From: Macrotis lagotis
Lineage: Eukaryota; Chordata; Mammalia; Peramelemorphia; Peramelidae
Assembly (NCBI RefSeq): GCF_037893015.1
Contig: NC_133658.1
Location: 425,101,890 to 425,165,889 of the forward strand
Length of the DNA: 64,000 nucleotides
Reading direction: 5' to 3'
The translations under genes and the position numbers were made by a program. Below, one piece after another: positions 22,535 to 33,446 of this stretch. Position 1 is the stretch's first letter, and each line of letters starts with the position of its first letter. The notes beneath the pieces were generated by a model, which searched no databases, was not told where the DNA came from, and saw only the letters and a program-made list of their open reading frames with translations.

Positions 22535-22597
22535 AACCCCGTCATCGGCGAAGAGCCCCGAAGCTAAGAGTCCCATTCAATCACAGCCACACACTAG
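22535..22597 (+). CDS. EVL: EVL cassette exon (EVL-I insert)
   Basis: The exon is exactly 63 bases (21 codons), starts and ends in the same phase, and reads [20 protein letters not shown] plus shared Arg codons. Known biology: mammals have an EVL-I isoform with a 21-residue insert just before the tetramerisation domain; human [20 protein letters not shown] matches. The acceptor (CCCTTGCTTAG) is good, but the donor AG|GTACCG lacks A/G at +4 and G at +5, fitting an optional exon. The upstream intron is only 124 bases. Skipping joins SLL-S-R directly to MKPAGS. Isoform use here is inferred. Confidence 0.92.
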
Positions 22598-22906
22598 GTA
22601 CCGAATGGTCTGTTCCATGTGTTCTACCACCTACCCCACCTATCCTCTGAGAGGTGGAGTTCTTCTTGTCTGATGCCACCTAACTAACATCTCTTCCTTT
22701 CCACTCCCAAATTTTTCCAGTGTCTGTGTCCTCTAACAGCTTGCTCTGGGGAGGGACTTATCTCTTTATTCTATCTAATACCTTTTTGGTGGGCAAAAAT
22801 AGGTGTATCCACAAAGATCTGGGTTTTCTTGGGGAAAAAAGAGCCAGAAAAGACTTTTATTTATCATTTATTTCAAACCCCTCATTCTTAAAATTGAGGT
22901 TCATAG

Positions 22907-23021
22907 GGCAGCTAGGTGGCACAGTGGAATGAGCTGAGTTCAAATTTGACCTCAGACACTTAATAATGACCTAGCTGTGTGACCTTGGGCAAGTTATAAC
23001 CCATTGCCTTGCAAAAAAAAT
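22907..23021 (+). repeat. WSINE1-type SINE, shortened
   Basis: GGGCAGCTAGGTGGCACAGT head, with about 25 bases missing before GAGCTGAGTTCAAATTTG. Followed by - strand MIR (23025-23150). Confidence 0.85.
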
Positions 23022-23544
23022 TATGGTTCTGAGAGGGGAGGTAACTTACTGAAGGTCATATAGCAAGTTAATGACAGAGGTAACACCAGACCCTAGATAT
23101 CCTGCCTCCTTAGGCCAGTGATCTTTCCCCTACACCATGCCTCTTGGGAAGGAAACACCAAAGGAAAATCTATAAGGACCGTGGTCACCTAGAGAGTACC
23201 TAGTTAGTCTTTGGGAGGTAAGTTACCAAAAAAGAATTTGATGTTGGGAGGTCTGTCACTCTGCTTTCCAAGTAACCTGGTGGTGGTCTTCACCTCCCTC
23301 TATGCCTCATTTCTGTCTTGGGTTCTCTGTTCATTCTTCTCATTCCCAAATTCACCTTATTCAGATTGAGGCAACCAAGATTAATGGGAAAGAGCGGAGG
23401 GGAAAAATACCTTTGCTTTCAGAAGAATATTTCTAATGGTTATTTGGGAAATTGTCTGAGAAGATGATTCTATTTCTGCATACACATGTATGCAAACACT
23501 TGCAGCTGCCCCTACAGTTTCACATTTGAAACCAAGATCTGCTT

Positions 23545-23850
23545 CCTATGAGACCTTAAGCACTTGGGTCCTCAGTTTCCTTGGTGGTAAAATGAAGTGG
23601 TTGGGCTGGATGGTCAAAGGTCTTTTCCAGTTCTAGATTTATGCTGTGGTCCTTGAAGAAGCAATCCCCTACAACCATTGAGAATGGAAATCCAAGGTGC
23701 AACTCCACTAACTTTAAATTCCTCCTCTGTGTCAGTGGGCAAGGCAATTAACTTACATGAACCTCAGTTTCCTCATCTGTAAAGTAAGGAGAGAAGGGTG
23801 CTAGATGACCTCTGAGGTGCCTTTCAGTTCTAGATCTAGATCTATTATCC
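23545..23850 (+). repeat. MIR-type remnants
   Basis: Two partial copies: GGTCCTCAGTTTCCTTGGTGG and CATGAACCTCAGTTTCCTCATC, each followed by a GACCTCTGAGG-like tail. 23160-23540 and 23850-24130 show nothing clear. Confidence 0.6.
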
Positions 23851-24133
23851 TATGTCTAAAGTATGCTCTATTGCCTTTCATGGTGGGAAAAATAAGGGAA
23901 TGGATAAAGAAAACCTTAGAAAAAGAAGAGTCTTAAAACTGGGGCAGGAGAACTTGGATGGGAAAAATATGTATATATTTTTCCTTAACTTCTATCTGAA
24001 ATTTAGTATTTCCTTCAATAATTTTAAAAAATTCTGATGAGTCTATAGGCCTAAACAGATTGCCAAGGGTTATCCATGCTATAAAAAATAGTTAAGAACC
24101 CTTGCTTCAGAGACTGGCTAGTTTAAATATCTG

Positions 24134-24367
24134 GAGCATCTAAGTGGTGCCTTGCATAGTGGTAGCAAGAAGTATGGAAGACACAAATCTGGCCTCAGAC
24201 ACTTACTAGCTGTGTGACCCTGGGTGAGTCACTTCACCCAATTTGCCTCAGTTTCCTCATCTGCAAAATGAGCTGGGGAAGGAAACGACAAATTATTACA
24301 ATATCTTTGCCCAAAAAAAGGGTTCACAGAGTCAGACATAACTGAAAATGACTGAACAACAACAAAA
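24134..24367 (+). repeat. MAR1-type SINE
   Basis: Complete 3' half: TGAGCTGGGGAAGGAAACGAC, ATATCTTTGCCC, GTCAGACATAACTGAAAATG, ACTGAACAACAACAAAA. Confidence 0.87.
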
Positions 24368-24639
24368 GTTCAAATCTCTCATTTTACAGACCAGAAAACT
24401 GAGGCTCCATATGGAGAAAGGACTGGCCCAAGAAGACACAAATTAGAGTAACAGGGATTATTACACCCTCTGTTAAGTCATCAGAGATGTTAAAAAAAAA
24501 AAAACAACACATGATTTCTCTCCTCTGTGATCTTACAACTTTGATAGAGACAGTGAGAGAAGAATAAAAGAAACTAGAGTTCGTTGTAGTTCTGTGTTCT
24601 TAAAATCTTTAGAAGTTACAAAATCCTAGAAACTCAAAT

Positions 24640-25377
24640 CTAAAGGGATCCAAGTTATCTAATCTGAAAGAGTCCCTCCATTAACCAAGATTTCTTCCTC
24701 AACAAATTCCCCTCCTGCATTTTCTGTTTGATTTCTAGTTGGAGAGAACTTCATCCCTCAGGGCACTTTAGGATAATTTTCTATGGATGGGACTTTTTTC
24801 TTCCCCCCCTCCCCCTTACATTGAAATTCTTATCCATTGTTTTTATTTCTGACCTCTGAAATCAATCAGGGCAAGTCTGCCAGATCATTCTTTTTTTCAA
24901 AGAGCTCTTTTCACCCACCTCCACCATCCACCCTTAATCTTCTCTTTCCCAACCACATTCTATGGCCTTTCACCATACTGAGTCCTCGCCTCTAAAATGT
25001 AGTTCCCACAACCAAACACAATAACACACAGGTGGTTTAACCAGCACAGAACTGCCCTTACGCTGGAGACTATGCCTCCTACTGAATGTTGCATAAGATG
25101 ATGGTTAGTTTTGATAAAAACTATTGATGTTTTGCAGCTGCCATGTGAAACTGTTAACACATAAAGAACTTACAGTTCACTTAACCCCCAGTTATCTGAC
25201 CCCACACAATTCTCTAAATCCCTCTTAAATCACATTATAGCAAATTAGACTGCTAATTATCTTTGGATCCTGTCTCTTCTTCATTCAAAGTGTTCACTGT
25301 TCTTTCTAGTTTTATATCTTCTGCAGATTTAGATAGAGCTTTGCAAACCTTAAAATATGCTATGTTGATTACCAGTA

Positions 25378-25424
<47 letters not shown>

Positions 25425-25860
25425 TAATGCCTTTCTTCAAGTCACTGATAAAAATTTTAAACAGTTCAGAATCAAACCCAGGTTCCTCCATCATTCCACT
25501 GGCAACCTACTTCTAAATTGACTTTGATACATTAATTATCTAGGTTTAATCATTTGAGCAGCTTTAAGTCTACCTTCAAGTCCACTGTGGTCTATAGCTC
25601 TTATATCTCCACCTTATCAGTAAGATTAACAATGTGCAATTTTGTCAAATGCTTAGCTAAAATCTAGACAAAGTATATCTACATAATTCCCTTTATCTCA
25701 GTCTCAGATTCCTAACAAAAAAGAAGTCAATTTAGTCTTAGATGACTAGCAATACTATAAGGCCTCCTTGTGATTATTGCTGTTTTTTTCCTAGATGTTC
25801 ATTAGCTATCATATTAATAATTAATTTTTTAAGTTGTCAGAAAGTAAAGCCAAGCTGACT
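24640..25860 (+). repeat. L3/CR1 LINE remnant
   Basis: In order: ACACAGGTGGTTTAACCAGC, ACAGTTCAGAATCAAACCCAG, TTTTGTCAAATGCTTAGCTAAAATC and TAGATGTTCATTAGC match remembered L3/CR1 blocks (vector 'gtcaaatgctttgctaaaatccag'). A TTA microsatellite lies inside. Confidence 0.65.
25380..25422 (+). repeat. (ATT)14 microsatellite
   Basis: Uninterrupted ATT/TTA units within the L3/CR1 remnant. Confidence 0.97.
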
Positions 25861-25913
25861 GACATACAATTGGAAGAAGTCACCTTCTTTCCTTTTCGAA
25901 AATAAGTTACCTT

Positions 25914-26074
25914 GGGGCAGCTAGGTAGCGTAGTGGGTAAAGTACCGGCCTTGGAGTCAGGAGTACCTGGGTTCAAATCCGGTCTCAGACACTTAATAAT
26001 TACCTAGCTGTGTGGCCTTGGGCAAGCCACTTAACCCCGTTTGCCTTGCAAAAACCTAAAAAAAAAAAAAAAAG
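25914..26074 (+). repeat. WSINE1-type SINE, young
   Basis: Perfect 16-base duplication GAAAATAAGTTACCTT at 25898-25913 and 26075-26090. Tail of about 16 A. 26091-26580 holds nothing recognised. Confidence 0.95.
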
Positions 26075-26579
26075 GAAAATAAGTTACCTTAGGGGAAAAA
26101 AAAACAGTAATCTTCTCACTCATCATATCTGTTGTCAGGGAAATCTAGGCAAATCCTGTTGTCAAACAGTCCATCTCACAGTCCCAAAGAGTATCAACCA
26201 AGGCCTTCCTCCAAAACATAAAAAACATGAACTCATACCCCTAGACTCTCTTGATCCACCCAGCCTTTTATCCAGGTCCACATCTTACCTCCCAGCACCA
26301 GTTCTAGAAAGGATCTTATAGCCCTGGGATTTAGAAAGAAAGGAAGAATTATGAGCCCACTTTTCTGGGCAGCATCAGTGGGAGTATTGTTCCCAGACTT
26401 CAGTGGGCATAGGATCCTCATGGGAGCCAGGCCTTATGAGTGCCAGAAAGCAAAGAAAAAAATAAGAGGAAAAGCAAAAAACCTCAATTTTGTGGAAACA
26501 AGGAGATCTCTTTTGTCATGCCTGGGAAACAGGACAGAATGTCAAATACTGACTAATCCAGAGCGAAACTAAAGTTTTT

Positions 26580-26780
26580 GCTAATAATAATTGATATGAA
26601 TGGTCAATTACTATTAGTAATATTAAATTATATTATTAATTATTGAATTTAATATATCATCACTAATACATGTAATCATTAAGTACCATAATATTACTAT
26701 TAGTTCTAATAGTAATATTCATTATTAGTGATAGTCATTACTATTAAAACTGATAGTAATATTATTAGTAGTAATGCTAG
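26580..26780. repeat. AT-rich inverted-repeat segment
   Basis: Dominated by ATTACTATTAGTAATATTA-like words. It includes a perfect 14-base inverted repeat with a 2-base loop at 26690-26719 (AATATTACTATTAG / CTAATAGTAATATT). 26795-26900 is a - strand MIR. Confidence 0.85.
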
Positions 26781-27261
26781 AAGCACATTCAGTTTGCTTT
26801 TCTCACAGCAACCCTATGAGGCAGGTAGTGTAAGTAGTAGTATTCCCACTTTACACACGAGGAAACTGAGCCACCTAAGTAAGTGGCAAAGCTGGCCAGA
26901 CTCAGGTCCCCTGACTGTAGTTCCATCTACTCACTATTCTAAAAATATACTGTACCTGGGCTCATGTCTCTGCTCTGGCTTAACTAGCTGTGTGAAAATG
27001 GAAAAACCATTTAGAATGGTGTGAACCAAAGCCAGGAGCCCTGAGAAGTCAGGAAAACAACAGGGGACAGACTAAAGTCTAGTTTCACTAGACCTTGGAA
27101 GCACTAAAGTTGGACAGACAGAAGGGGTGTGTAGGCCCTGGACACTGACTGCCCATGTATCATTAAGAGGTTTTGTGAAGAAGGTCTTGGGGTAGCAGTG
27201 GGGGCAAAGAGGGCCAATACCCTGCTGCTGTTCTACCTCCTCTCTCCCTTCTCCTTCCTAG

Positions 27262-27328
27262 GATGAAGCCTGCTGGTAGTGGCAATGAAGGTGCTCTAGA
27301 TGCCTTAGATTTTGACCGGATGAAACAG
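27262..27328 (+). CDS. EVL: EVL exon: start of tetramerisation domain
   Basis: After G completes the Arg codon, the exon reads MKPAGSGNEGALDALDFD then RMKQ, ending on a codon boundary at donor CAG|GTAAGT, a perfect consensus. DFDRMKQ opens the EVH2 block C coiled coil. The acceptor is CCTTCTCCTTCCTAG. Confidence 0.95.
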
Positions 27329-27359
27329 GTAAGTGTCCTTTCCTGTCACCCACCCAAAA

Positions 27360-27800
27360 GGAAAGGGAAAGAGGGAGAGACAAAAAAGGAGGGGGGGAGG
27401 GGGAAGGGGTGGGGAGAGAGAGACAGACAGCAGACAGACAAGAGAGACAGAGACAAAGACAGAGAGAAGGGGCAGCTAGATGGCACAGTGGATAGAGCTC
27501 CAGCCCTGGAGTCAGGAGGACCTGAGTTCAAATGCGGCCTCAGACACTTAATAATTACCTAGCTGTGTGGCCTTGGGCAAGCCATTTAACCCAAACCTAA
27601 AAAAAAAAAAAAGACAGAGAGATAGTGGGGAGAGAGGGAGGAGAGGGAGATAGAGACAGAGAAGAGGAGATGAGAGAAAGGGACAGAGAGAGAGAGAGAG
27701 ACAGAAAAGAGGAGATGAGGGGGGAGGGAGGAAAGAGAGAGGAGAGGAGAGGGAGGGGGAGGGGGAGGGGGAGGGGGAAGAGAGAAGGAAAGAGAGAGAT
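27360..27800 (+). repeat. GA-rich purine tract split by a SINE
   Basis: 27360-27467 and 27610-27800 are GA/GGA-rich with AGACAG words and GGGGGA repeats. The WSINE1-type copy at 27468-27609 interrupts it. The tract starts 32 bases after an EVL exon. 27850-28395 shows nothing recognised. Confidence 0.93.
27468..27609 (+). repeat. WSINE1-type SINE in a GA tract
   Basis: Duplication AAAGACAGAGAGA at 27455-27467 and 27610-27622. The tail skips the TTGCCTTGCA block (CATTTAACCCAAACCTAAAA). Confidence 0.92.
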
Positions 27801-28395
27801 TCAGAACTTGGACTCTCCGGCTCCACTCACCTCCTCCTGCTGCTGTCAAACCAGGTCCTAAGTCACTCACCATTCAGGAAGCAAACAAAGAAGAATAAGG
27901 GGGTCTCTTCCCGTGGGGACTAAATGTTATAACAATCAACTTGTCACACCAAACCAGCATTCATTTAATGACTCTTTTTTCTTTTTTGAAGTTGCAATCA
28001 TTGTTAACTTTAATTTGATTTTTTTGGGGAGGAAAATGTGTGTGTGTGGGGGGATGAATTAAAGAGGAAGGGTAAGAAGAATGCTAAACACCCCACAACC
28101 TCTGAGAAGTATCCGGATTTTTCATAACTCCTAAAGACAGTCCTGGAGTACTAACAATTCCTTAGGGATTCTCTGGACCCGTTACCACTTAGAGCTCCCC
28201 TGGGTCCCTCACAACCTATAAAGATATCCCTATATTCTTCAATCCTGAACCTCACAACTTCAGATGAAGAAAATAAAACTCACCCTTTCCCCAATGCCAA
28301 GCTCTTCTTGTTCTTCTGGGGAAATAGAGTTAATCAAAGGGATGAATGGTCATACATTAACTCTTATTTGTTTGGTTTTTCCCCATCTTACACAG

Positions 28396-28453
28396 GAAAT
28401 ACTGGAGGAAGTGGTCAGAGAGCTACACAAAGTCAAAGAGGAAATCATTGATG
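28396..28453 (+). CDS. EVL: EVL exon: tetramerisation coiled coil (block C)
   Basis: This 58-base exon reads EILEEVVRELHKVKEEIID, identical to human EVL. Its hydrophobic spacing (I, V, L, V, I) fits the right-handed coiled coil that tetramerises Ena/VASP proteins. The acceptor is TCTTACACAG and the donor ATG|GTAAGG. The last base opens an Ala codon finished at 31351. Confidence 0.96.
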
Positions 28454-28795
28454 GTAAGGACCCCAGGCAGGTCCTACTGAATAGAAATTGGGCCTCAGGT
28501 GAATAGGTTTGATCTGTTTCCTACAAAATCATATAAGCAGGGTTTGGCCCATGAGTGGGAATAACCATAGCCCTTCTGAATAGGAAGGACTGGGAGTCTT
28601 AAAACATAAAATATTAAAAATAAAAGGAATAGCTCTCTGGAAATTGGAAAAGAAAGGATTCCAGAGAAGAAATCTGGTCAATATAAAAACAAAAGATATT
28701 AATAAATGTATATATACTATCTAATATAGAACATATAATATGTACTGGTATGGTAATATTTTTTTTACATTTGGAGAGACAGATAGATGAAAGGA

Positions 28796-28807
28796 AGGAA
28801 GAAAGAA

Positions 28808-28855
<48 letters not shown>
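28796..28855 (+). repeat. (GAAA)n microsatellite
   Basis: About 12 perfect AAAG units from 28806 with a GGAA-rich start. 28454-28790 and 28860-29440 show nothing clear apart from MIR-like 29040-29180. Confidence 0.96.
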
Positions 28856-29439
28856 ATACAGACATATTCCAAAGAGAAATAAAAGGGACTTTAGAATCTT
28901 AAAACTGAAAGGAATTTTGGGACAGAAACTATCATAGATGAAAAGAACCTTAGAATCAATAACAACAGGTCAAACATGACTCATAGAACATAGATAAAAC
29001 TTTTAGCTCATAGGTTATAAGGTCTCAGATGTAGGAGGGATGTTAAAATCATAGAACATAGAATGTCAAAACTGGAAAAGATCTTGGAAACCATCTATCT
29101 AGTCCAGCTCCCTCATTTTATAGTTGAAAAAAAACAAAGAAATGAAGGGACTTCAAGGTTTAATGAAGGAGAACAGAAGCCCCATTATGTAGTTATCCAA
29201 ACTCTGCTTAGAATTCTGAATGAACAAGGCAACAGAATTAGCATGAAAATGAAAGGTTCAATCAATACATATTTATTGAATCTGCAATGAGTCAGGCCTT
29301 CAATTTTGTTGGGGGGGGAGGGTAGATATATCAAAGAATAGGAATATCTCCTGGTTTGAGTTCAATAAGGGGCAACAGAGAGATAATGATTTTAAGAGTG
29401 AAGGGGACTCAGAGGAAAGAAAACACAAGGATAAAAATT

Positions 29440-29800
29440 AGAAGCGGTCTTAGAGACACCTTCTAATTCAATCCCTCATTCTACAGATGAGGAAACTGAG
29501 ACCCAGAGAGGGAAGGAGATTAGTCTAGGGACTGTCAAAGCCCAGATTCCAGCCCAAGCCTTTCAGCTGCAAAAACCAGTCCTGTAGATATCCACTAGCT
29601 AGTGGACATCTGGAAAAAATGTGAAGAGGTGGCACAGAAAGTCAAAATTCAAAGTCAGCATAGGAATCATCTTGTCTGACCCATCATTTTGTGAATGAGG
29701 AAACTGAGGACCATAATGAGAAAGTAATTGTCTCAAGTTCACATAATAATAAATCAGTAATCAGGTGTCCCAGCACTTCTCCAGTCAATCCAGGTCTTTC
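29440..29800 (-). repeat. MIR remnants
   Basis: CATTCTACAGATGAGGAAACTGAGACC near 29476 and TTTGTGAATGAGGAAACTGAGG near 29690 are reversed MIR cores. 29800-31350 otherwise holds only weak MIR traces (30240-30380, 31020-31250). Confidence 0.6.
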
Positions 29801-30191
29801 CCCATATTGACTCTTATCATATCAAGTTCAGTAAAGTTTACTTCAAAAGACAAACATGGTGGGAGAAAAAAAAAGGGGAAAAATAAGACAGGCACAATTC
29901 ATTATAAAAGCATATTGTATAGAAATCAGTTTGGGATATAGAGCAGACATTTAATGAATACATTATTGATTGATTGATTAAAATATCTATGTAATTTTAT
30001 CTGTGCCACATCTGCCCTTGTGGAGAAAAAAATTAGTCAAGGCTGCTGAGATAGAGCCAGAATGATGGCTACCTGAAAGTTATCTAGTCAAGTCCTTTAC
30101 CCCAAAAGAGAAAAAGCAAGTCAATAAATAAATGAAGAAAATAAAAGAAAGTCCCATTCCTCTTCACTTCAGTGCTTGTTTTTCCATGTAG

Positions 30192-30239
30192 CTGGAGAAG
30201 CAACTTGTAGAAAGAGCTACATCCCTAGAGGAAAGGATG
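30192..30239 (+). other. Possible 48-base cryptic exon in the last EVL intron
   Basis: TTGTTTTTCCATGTAG precedes and GTGAGA follows 48 bases (16 codons), so splicing would keep the EVL frame. Two of its three frames are open. One frame reads LEKQLVERATSLEERM, but the EVL phase would give AGEATCRKSYIPRGKD. No known EVL isoform I recall contains this. It is probably chance. Confidence 0.2.
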
Positions 30240-31350
30240 GTGAGATGGGAGTCAGGAGAAATTTGCTTTGGTCCTGGCTAGATTCTCCTTACTAGCATAT
30301 AGCTTTTAACACAGCATGTGACTTCTCAGCCTCAGATTTCTTCCTCTGAAAATGGGAATAATAATTTCTGCCCTGTCTCCCAGTATGTACTAGAATTAGT
30401 TGGAGTTTGGGGTTTTGAGGGAGTTTATTTTTGAGAAATAGGGAGTTGGCTTAAGGAATTTAGGACTGTTACCACCATTATCACTGCTATTGCATCTGTG
30501 ACTTATGCAAAACTATAAAGGAATTAAGCTAAAAGAAAGGGACTGAGTGGTTTGGAATTTCCTCTTCTTCTGAAATTCCCAAGATCTCTCTCTGCAGCTC
30601 ATTCAAGTCCTGGGCACCCAAAGGGGAAGTTATGTTCACCAGCTTGGCCAAGATATCAGACTCCAATTCAGAGTTAATAAGTGAAAGGGGAAGACAGAGA
30701 GATACATAATCTAGGGAGGGAAGAATCACCAAAAGTGAACTATTAACTTTCCCCACCACACCCAATATTCCTTCCCTTCTCCATACTGCCCTACCTAGAC
30801 TCCCCTGGTATCAACTGGATTAAAACAACAGACAAGGGAATTTTTCTAACCCAGGGAGAAAGCTGATGGAGTGTTTGATCAACCCAATAGTTCTCCGGTC
30901 CTTTGGCAGCTCTTAGAGTTCTGCGACTTACAGACAGAAGTCCTGGGTTCTCTCCAAGATTAATAACAGGTAGCAGCTATCCAGGGACTACTAGACCTGA
31001 TGTCCACTAGCCCTTTGGCTAACTCTAGTTTATCAACTGTAAATCAAAAAGATTGGCTAGATGATCTCTAAAACCTCTTCCAGCCTTGACTTGATAGCTT
31101 ATGATTCCTAAAAGTCCTTCTACATCTAGAATAGCTGTACCTCTGTTGCACCTTAAAATTTGCCGAGTACTTTGTGAGATTATGTGGTGGTACCTATTAT
31201 CATGCCCATTTTGCATATAAAGATGTTGAGTTTGAGGTGATAGGGTTTACTCAAAGCCAGGGAGCACATCTCTCCTGGCACACCTTCCCCCAGACTCCCG
31301 AGGAAAGCTTCTCCTTGCTTCTGAGACAATTTCTTCCTTTGTCCCTACAG

Positions 31351-31388
31351 CGATCCGGCAGGAGCTGAGCCGGATCAGCACGACATAA
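31351..31388 (+). CDS. EVL: EVL last coding exon and stop codon
   Basis: Acceptor GTCCCTACAG precedes 31351. The 38 bases read AIRQELSRISTT and stop TAA at 31386-31388. Human ends AIRQELSGISTT, so one residue differs. This completes the coiled coil. The preceding 2.9 kb intron also holds the possible cryptic exon at 30192. Confidence 0.96.
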
Positions 31389-32000
31389 TGGTGGGCTGGC
31401 TGTGAATTGGCCCCGGGTTTCCAGCCTGGCCCAGGATCTAGGAAGACTGAATCATCTCAAAGGGCACCAAGGTGCTCCAAGGGCACTTCCCATCCCACCC
31501 CCTGACCCCAACCCACCCTCTACTCCTTGGTCCAGAAACCCTTTTTATTAGCAGACTCAGCACACAGTGAAGCTTTGCTGTCTGAGATTCACTTCATTTA
31601 AAGTCTTAACCTAAAAGGGAAAAAAAAAATTTAAAAAAAAAAGGATTTGAAATTCCTGGATTTTCTCAAGCCCACCACCTGACACTGCCCATTCGGTTGT
31701 TTGTTGCCTTTTTTGTATTTTGTATTTGCTTATCTACGTATAGGACGTTTCTTTTTAGTGGTAGAGAGGACAGCAGGAGCCATTTGCTTCCTAGGTGACA
31801 GAAGGGCCCTGGGCCCAACCATCAGCAGCTGAGGACCATCTGCCAACAGTAAGGGGGCCCCACCTGGAAACATGTAGGCAGAGGCTTGGGGTGAGGGAGG
31901 AGTGGGTGGATTCCAGGGTCTCACAATATCCAAACGGTACTTCAGCGCGCCACAGTATCTGTGTTCATATGGGTAATAAACTGTTTCCTGTCCACCCAGA
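31389..32000 (+). other. EVL: EVL 3' UTR
   Basis: About 610 bases after the stop codon are non-coding and free of SINEs, ending just past AATAAA at 31975-31980. T/G-rich sequence (GGCGTCTTGGATTTGTC) follows at about 32011, fitting a cleavage site near 31995-32005. An A-rich tract sits at 31618-31643. The exact end is inferred. Confidence 0.75.
31975..31980 (+). terminator. EVL: EVL poly(A) signal AATAAA
   Basis: Canonical AATAAA lies 587 bases after the EVL stop codon and has a downstream GT-rich element. No other AATAAA lies between the stop codon and this one. Confidence 0.75.
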
Positions 32001-32089
32001 GCTCCGGCTCTTGGCGTCTTGGATTTGTCTCATCAACCATAAAAACATCAGCTAATATAATGGCAACGTGTCCCATTTGTACCGGCCTC

Positions 32090-32215
32090 TTCCACATGTC
32101 AAAGTGTTTCCCAATCTGTCATTTCATCTCATCCTCACAAAACCTTTGTGATGTAGGTAGGGGAGCACCCTTTCCATTTTGCAGATAAGAAAACTGAGTT
32201 CCAGAGACAAAGAAG
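32090..32215 (-). repeat. MIR just past EVL
   Basis: CATCTCATCCTCACAAAACC and TTTTGCAGATAAGAAAACTGAG are reversed MIR blocks. Confidence 0.65.
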
Positions 32216-32225
32216 ATAGGAGCAG

Positions 32226-32371
32226 AGGCAGCTAGGTGGTGCAGTGGATAGAGCACCAGACCTGAGTTCAAAATCCAACCTCTGACACTTCATAATTATC
32301 TAGCCGTGGGACCTTGGGCAAGTCATGTGACCCCACTGCCTAGCAAAAAAACAAAAGTTAAAAAAAAAAGA
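32226..32371 (+). repeat. WSINE1-type SINE
   Basis: GAGGCAGCTAGGTGGTGCAGTGG head with a deletion before CCTGAGTTC, and an AAGAAGATA(G)GA-like duplication on both sides. Confidence 0.85.
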
Positions 32372-32500
32372 AGATAAGAATGGAGAGTTAGAGAGGATCT
32401 TATCCATCCTCTTGAGTCTAAACCAGGCCCTCATTTTATAGGAAACCCAAACACACAATTCTCACACAGCTGAGAATTATCAGGTCAGGATTAAAACAAC

Positions 32501-32640
32501 TGCATTGTGACTGTTTCAATATATCATGGATCCACATAAGAAATTAAATGGGAAATTGAGGGGGTTTGCAGAAGTCACAGACAAGGCAGGAAGGCCAGCA
32601 GATGATCAAGAAAAAATTTAGAAACTCAGAAATGCATAAA
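32501..32640 (+). repeat. Unclassified repeat, copy 1
   Basis: About 140 bases (TTTCAATATATCATGGATCC ... CAGAAATGCATAAA) match 34041-34175 at roughly 80-85% identity by eye. Confidence 0.8.
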
Positions 32641-33141
32641 CTAAAACTTAGCATTTCCAATCCAGAATTCTTTCCACCACACCAAACCTCTCTGGAGAGA
32701 AAAGGTTAAAAAAAAAAAAGAAACCTTCATATTTCTAATATACTTTAAGGTCAACAAAGTACATTCCCCCATAATAACCCTGCCATCATTTATAGGATCA
32801 TAGATTTAGAGCTAGAAGGTACCTTAGAAGTCATCTGACCCAACCCCCTTCCTTTGTTTATTAGGAGCCAGAAAAGTTTAGGGACTTCCCTAAGGTGTTG
32901 ATAAGAGGCAATCAGCATTTGAACCCAGGAATTCTGAGTCTAAATCCACACAAAATCTCAGGAAAAGCCCAACAACTTGAAATTACAAAAATAGAACTTA
33001 TTAATAACTGACCGTTGAGAATCACATCATTTCATATGATACTAATACCACCACTGTGAGGAAGATGCCATTTTACAAATGAGGAAATTGAGGCTCAGCT
33101 AAATAAAGTGATTTCACATGCTCACACATCTACATAGTACA

Positions 33142-33345
33142 AAAATTCTTAAACTGAGGTCTGGGACCCCTAAAGGGGTCCAGATGGGAGGAAAGTATAT
33201 CTTTATTTCAACATAACTGGTTTCCTTTGTAATCCTATGTATTTTGTGCGTTTCAAAACATTTTTCTGAGAAAGGGAACATAGGCTTCATCAGACATGAG
33301 TCCATGATCCCAAAAAAGATTTCAGAACTTTTGCCTTAGTGTATT
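33142..33345 (+). repeat. Ancient DNA-transposon-like repeat
   Basis: CTGGTTTCCTTTGTAATCCTA and CTGAGAAAGGGAACATAGGC match a widespread mammalian repeat I recall as a hAT-type relic. 32640-33140 holds MIR-type remnants (32780-32960, 33000-33120). Confidence 0.5.
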
Positions 33346-33446
33346 ATTATCATCCCCAATTTGCAGAAGACTAAAACTCAGAAGCAGGAAGTGACTTGCC
33401 CATTGTCAGTTAAACAAATTAGGGGTGCACCAGATCTCCTGTCACT

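Larger units (their letters stand above)
714..32000 (+). other. EVL: EVL gene, 3' part (eleven exons and 3' UTR)
   Basis: EVL is an Ena/VASP protein that binds actin filament barbed ends, recruits profilin-actin and promotes filament elongation at the leading edge, at focal adhesions and at cell contacts. Eleven exons splice in one continuous frame across ten AG/GT junction pairs. They give 896 coding bases (297 residues plus stop) that match the remembered human protein block by block: linker, polyproline core, EVH2 blocks A, B and C. Intron lengths run from 124 bases (22411-22534) to 6884 bases (778-7661). The N-terminal EVH1 domain, which binds FPPPP-type ligands, is absent here and should lie upstream of base 1. 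No frameshift or premature stop is seen. The downstream neighbour DEGS2 is convergent. Assignment to EVL rather than VASP or ENAH rests on the [17 protein letters not shown] block, the KPWERSNSVEKPV block and the C-terminus AIRQELSRISTT. Confidence 0.96.
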
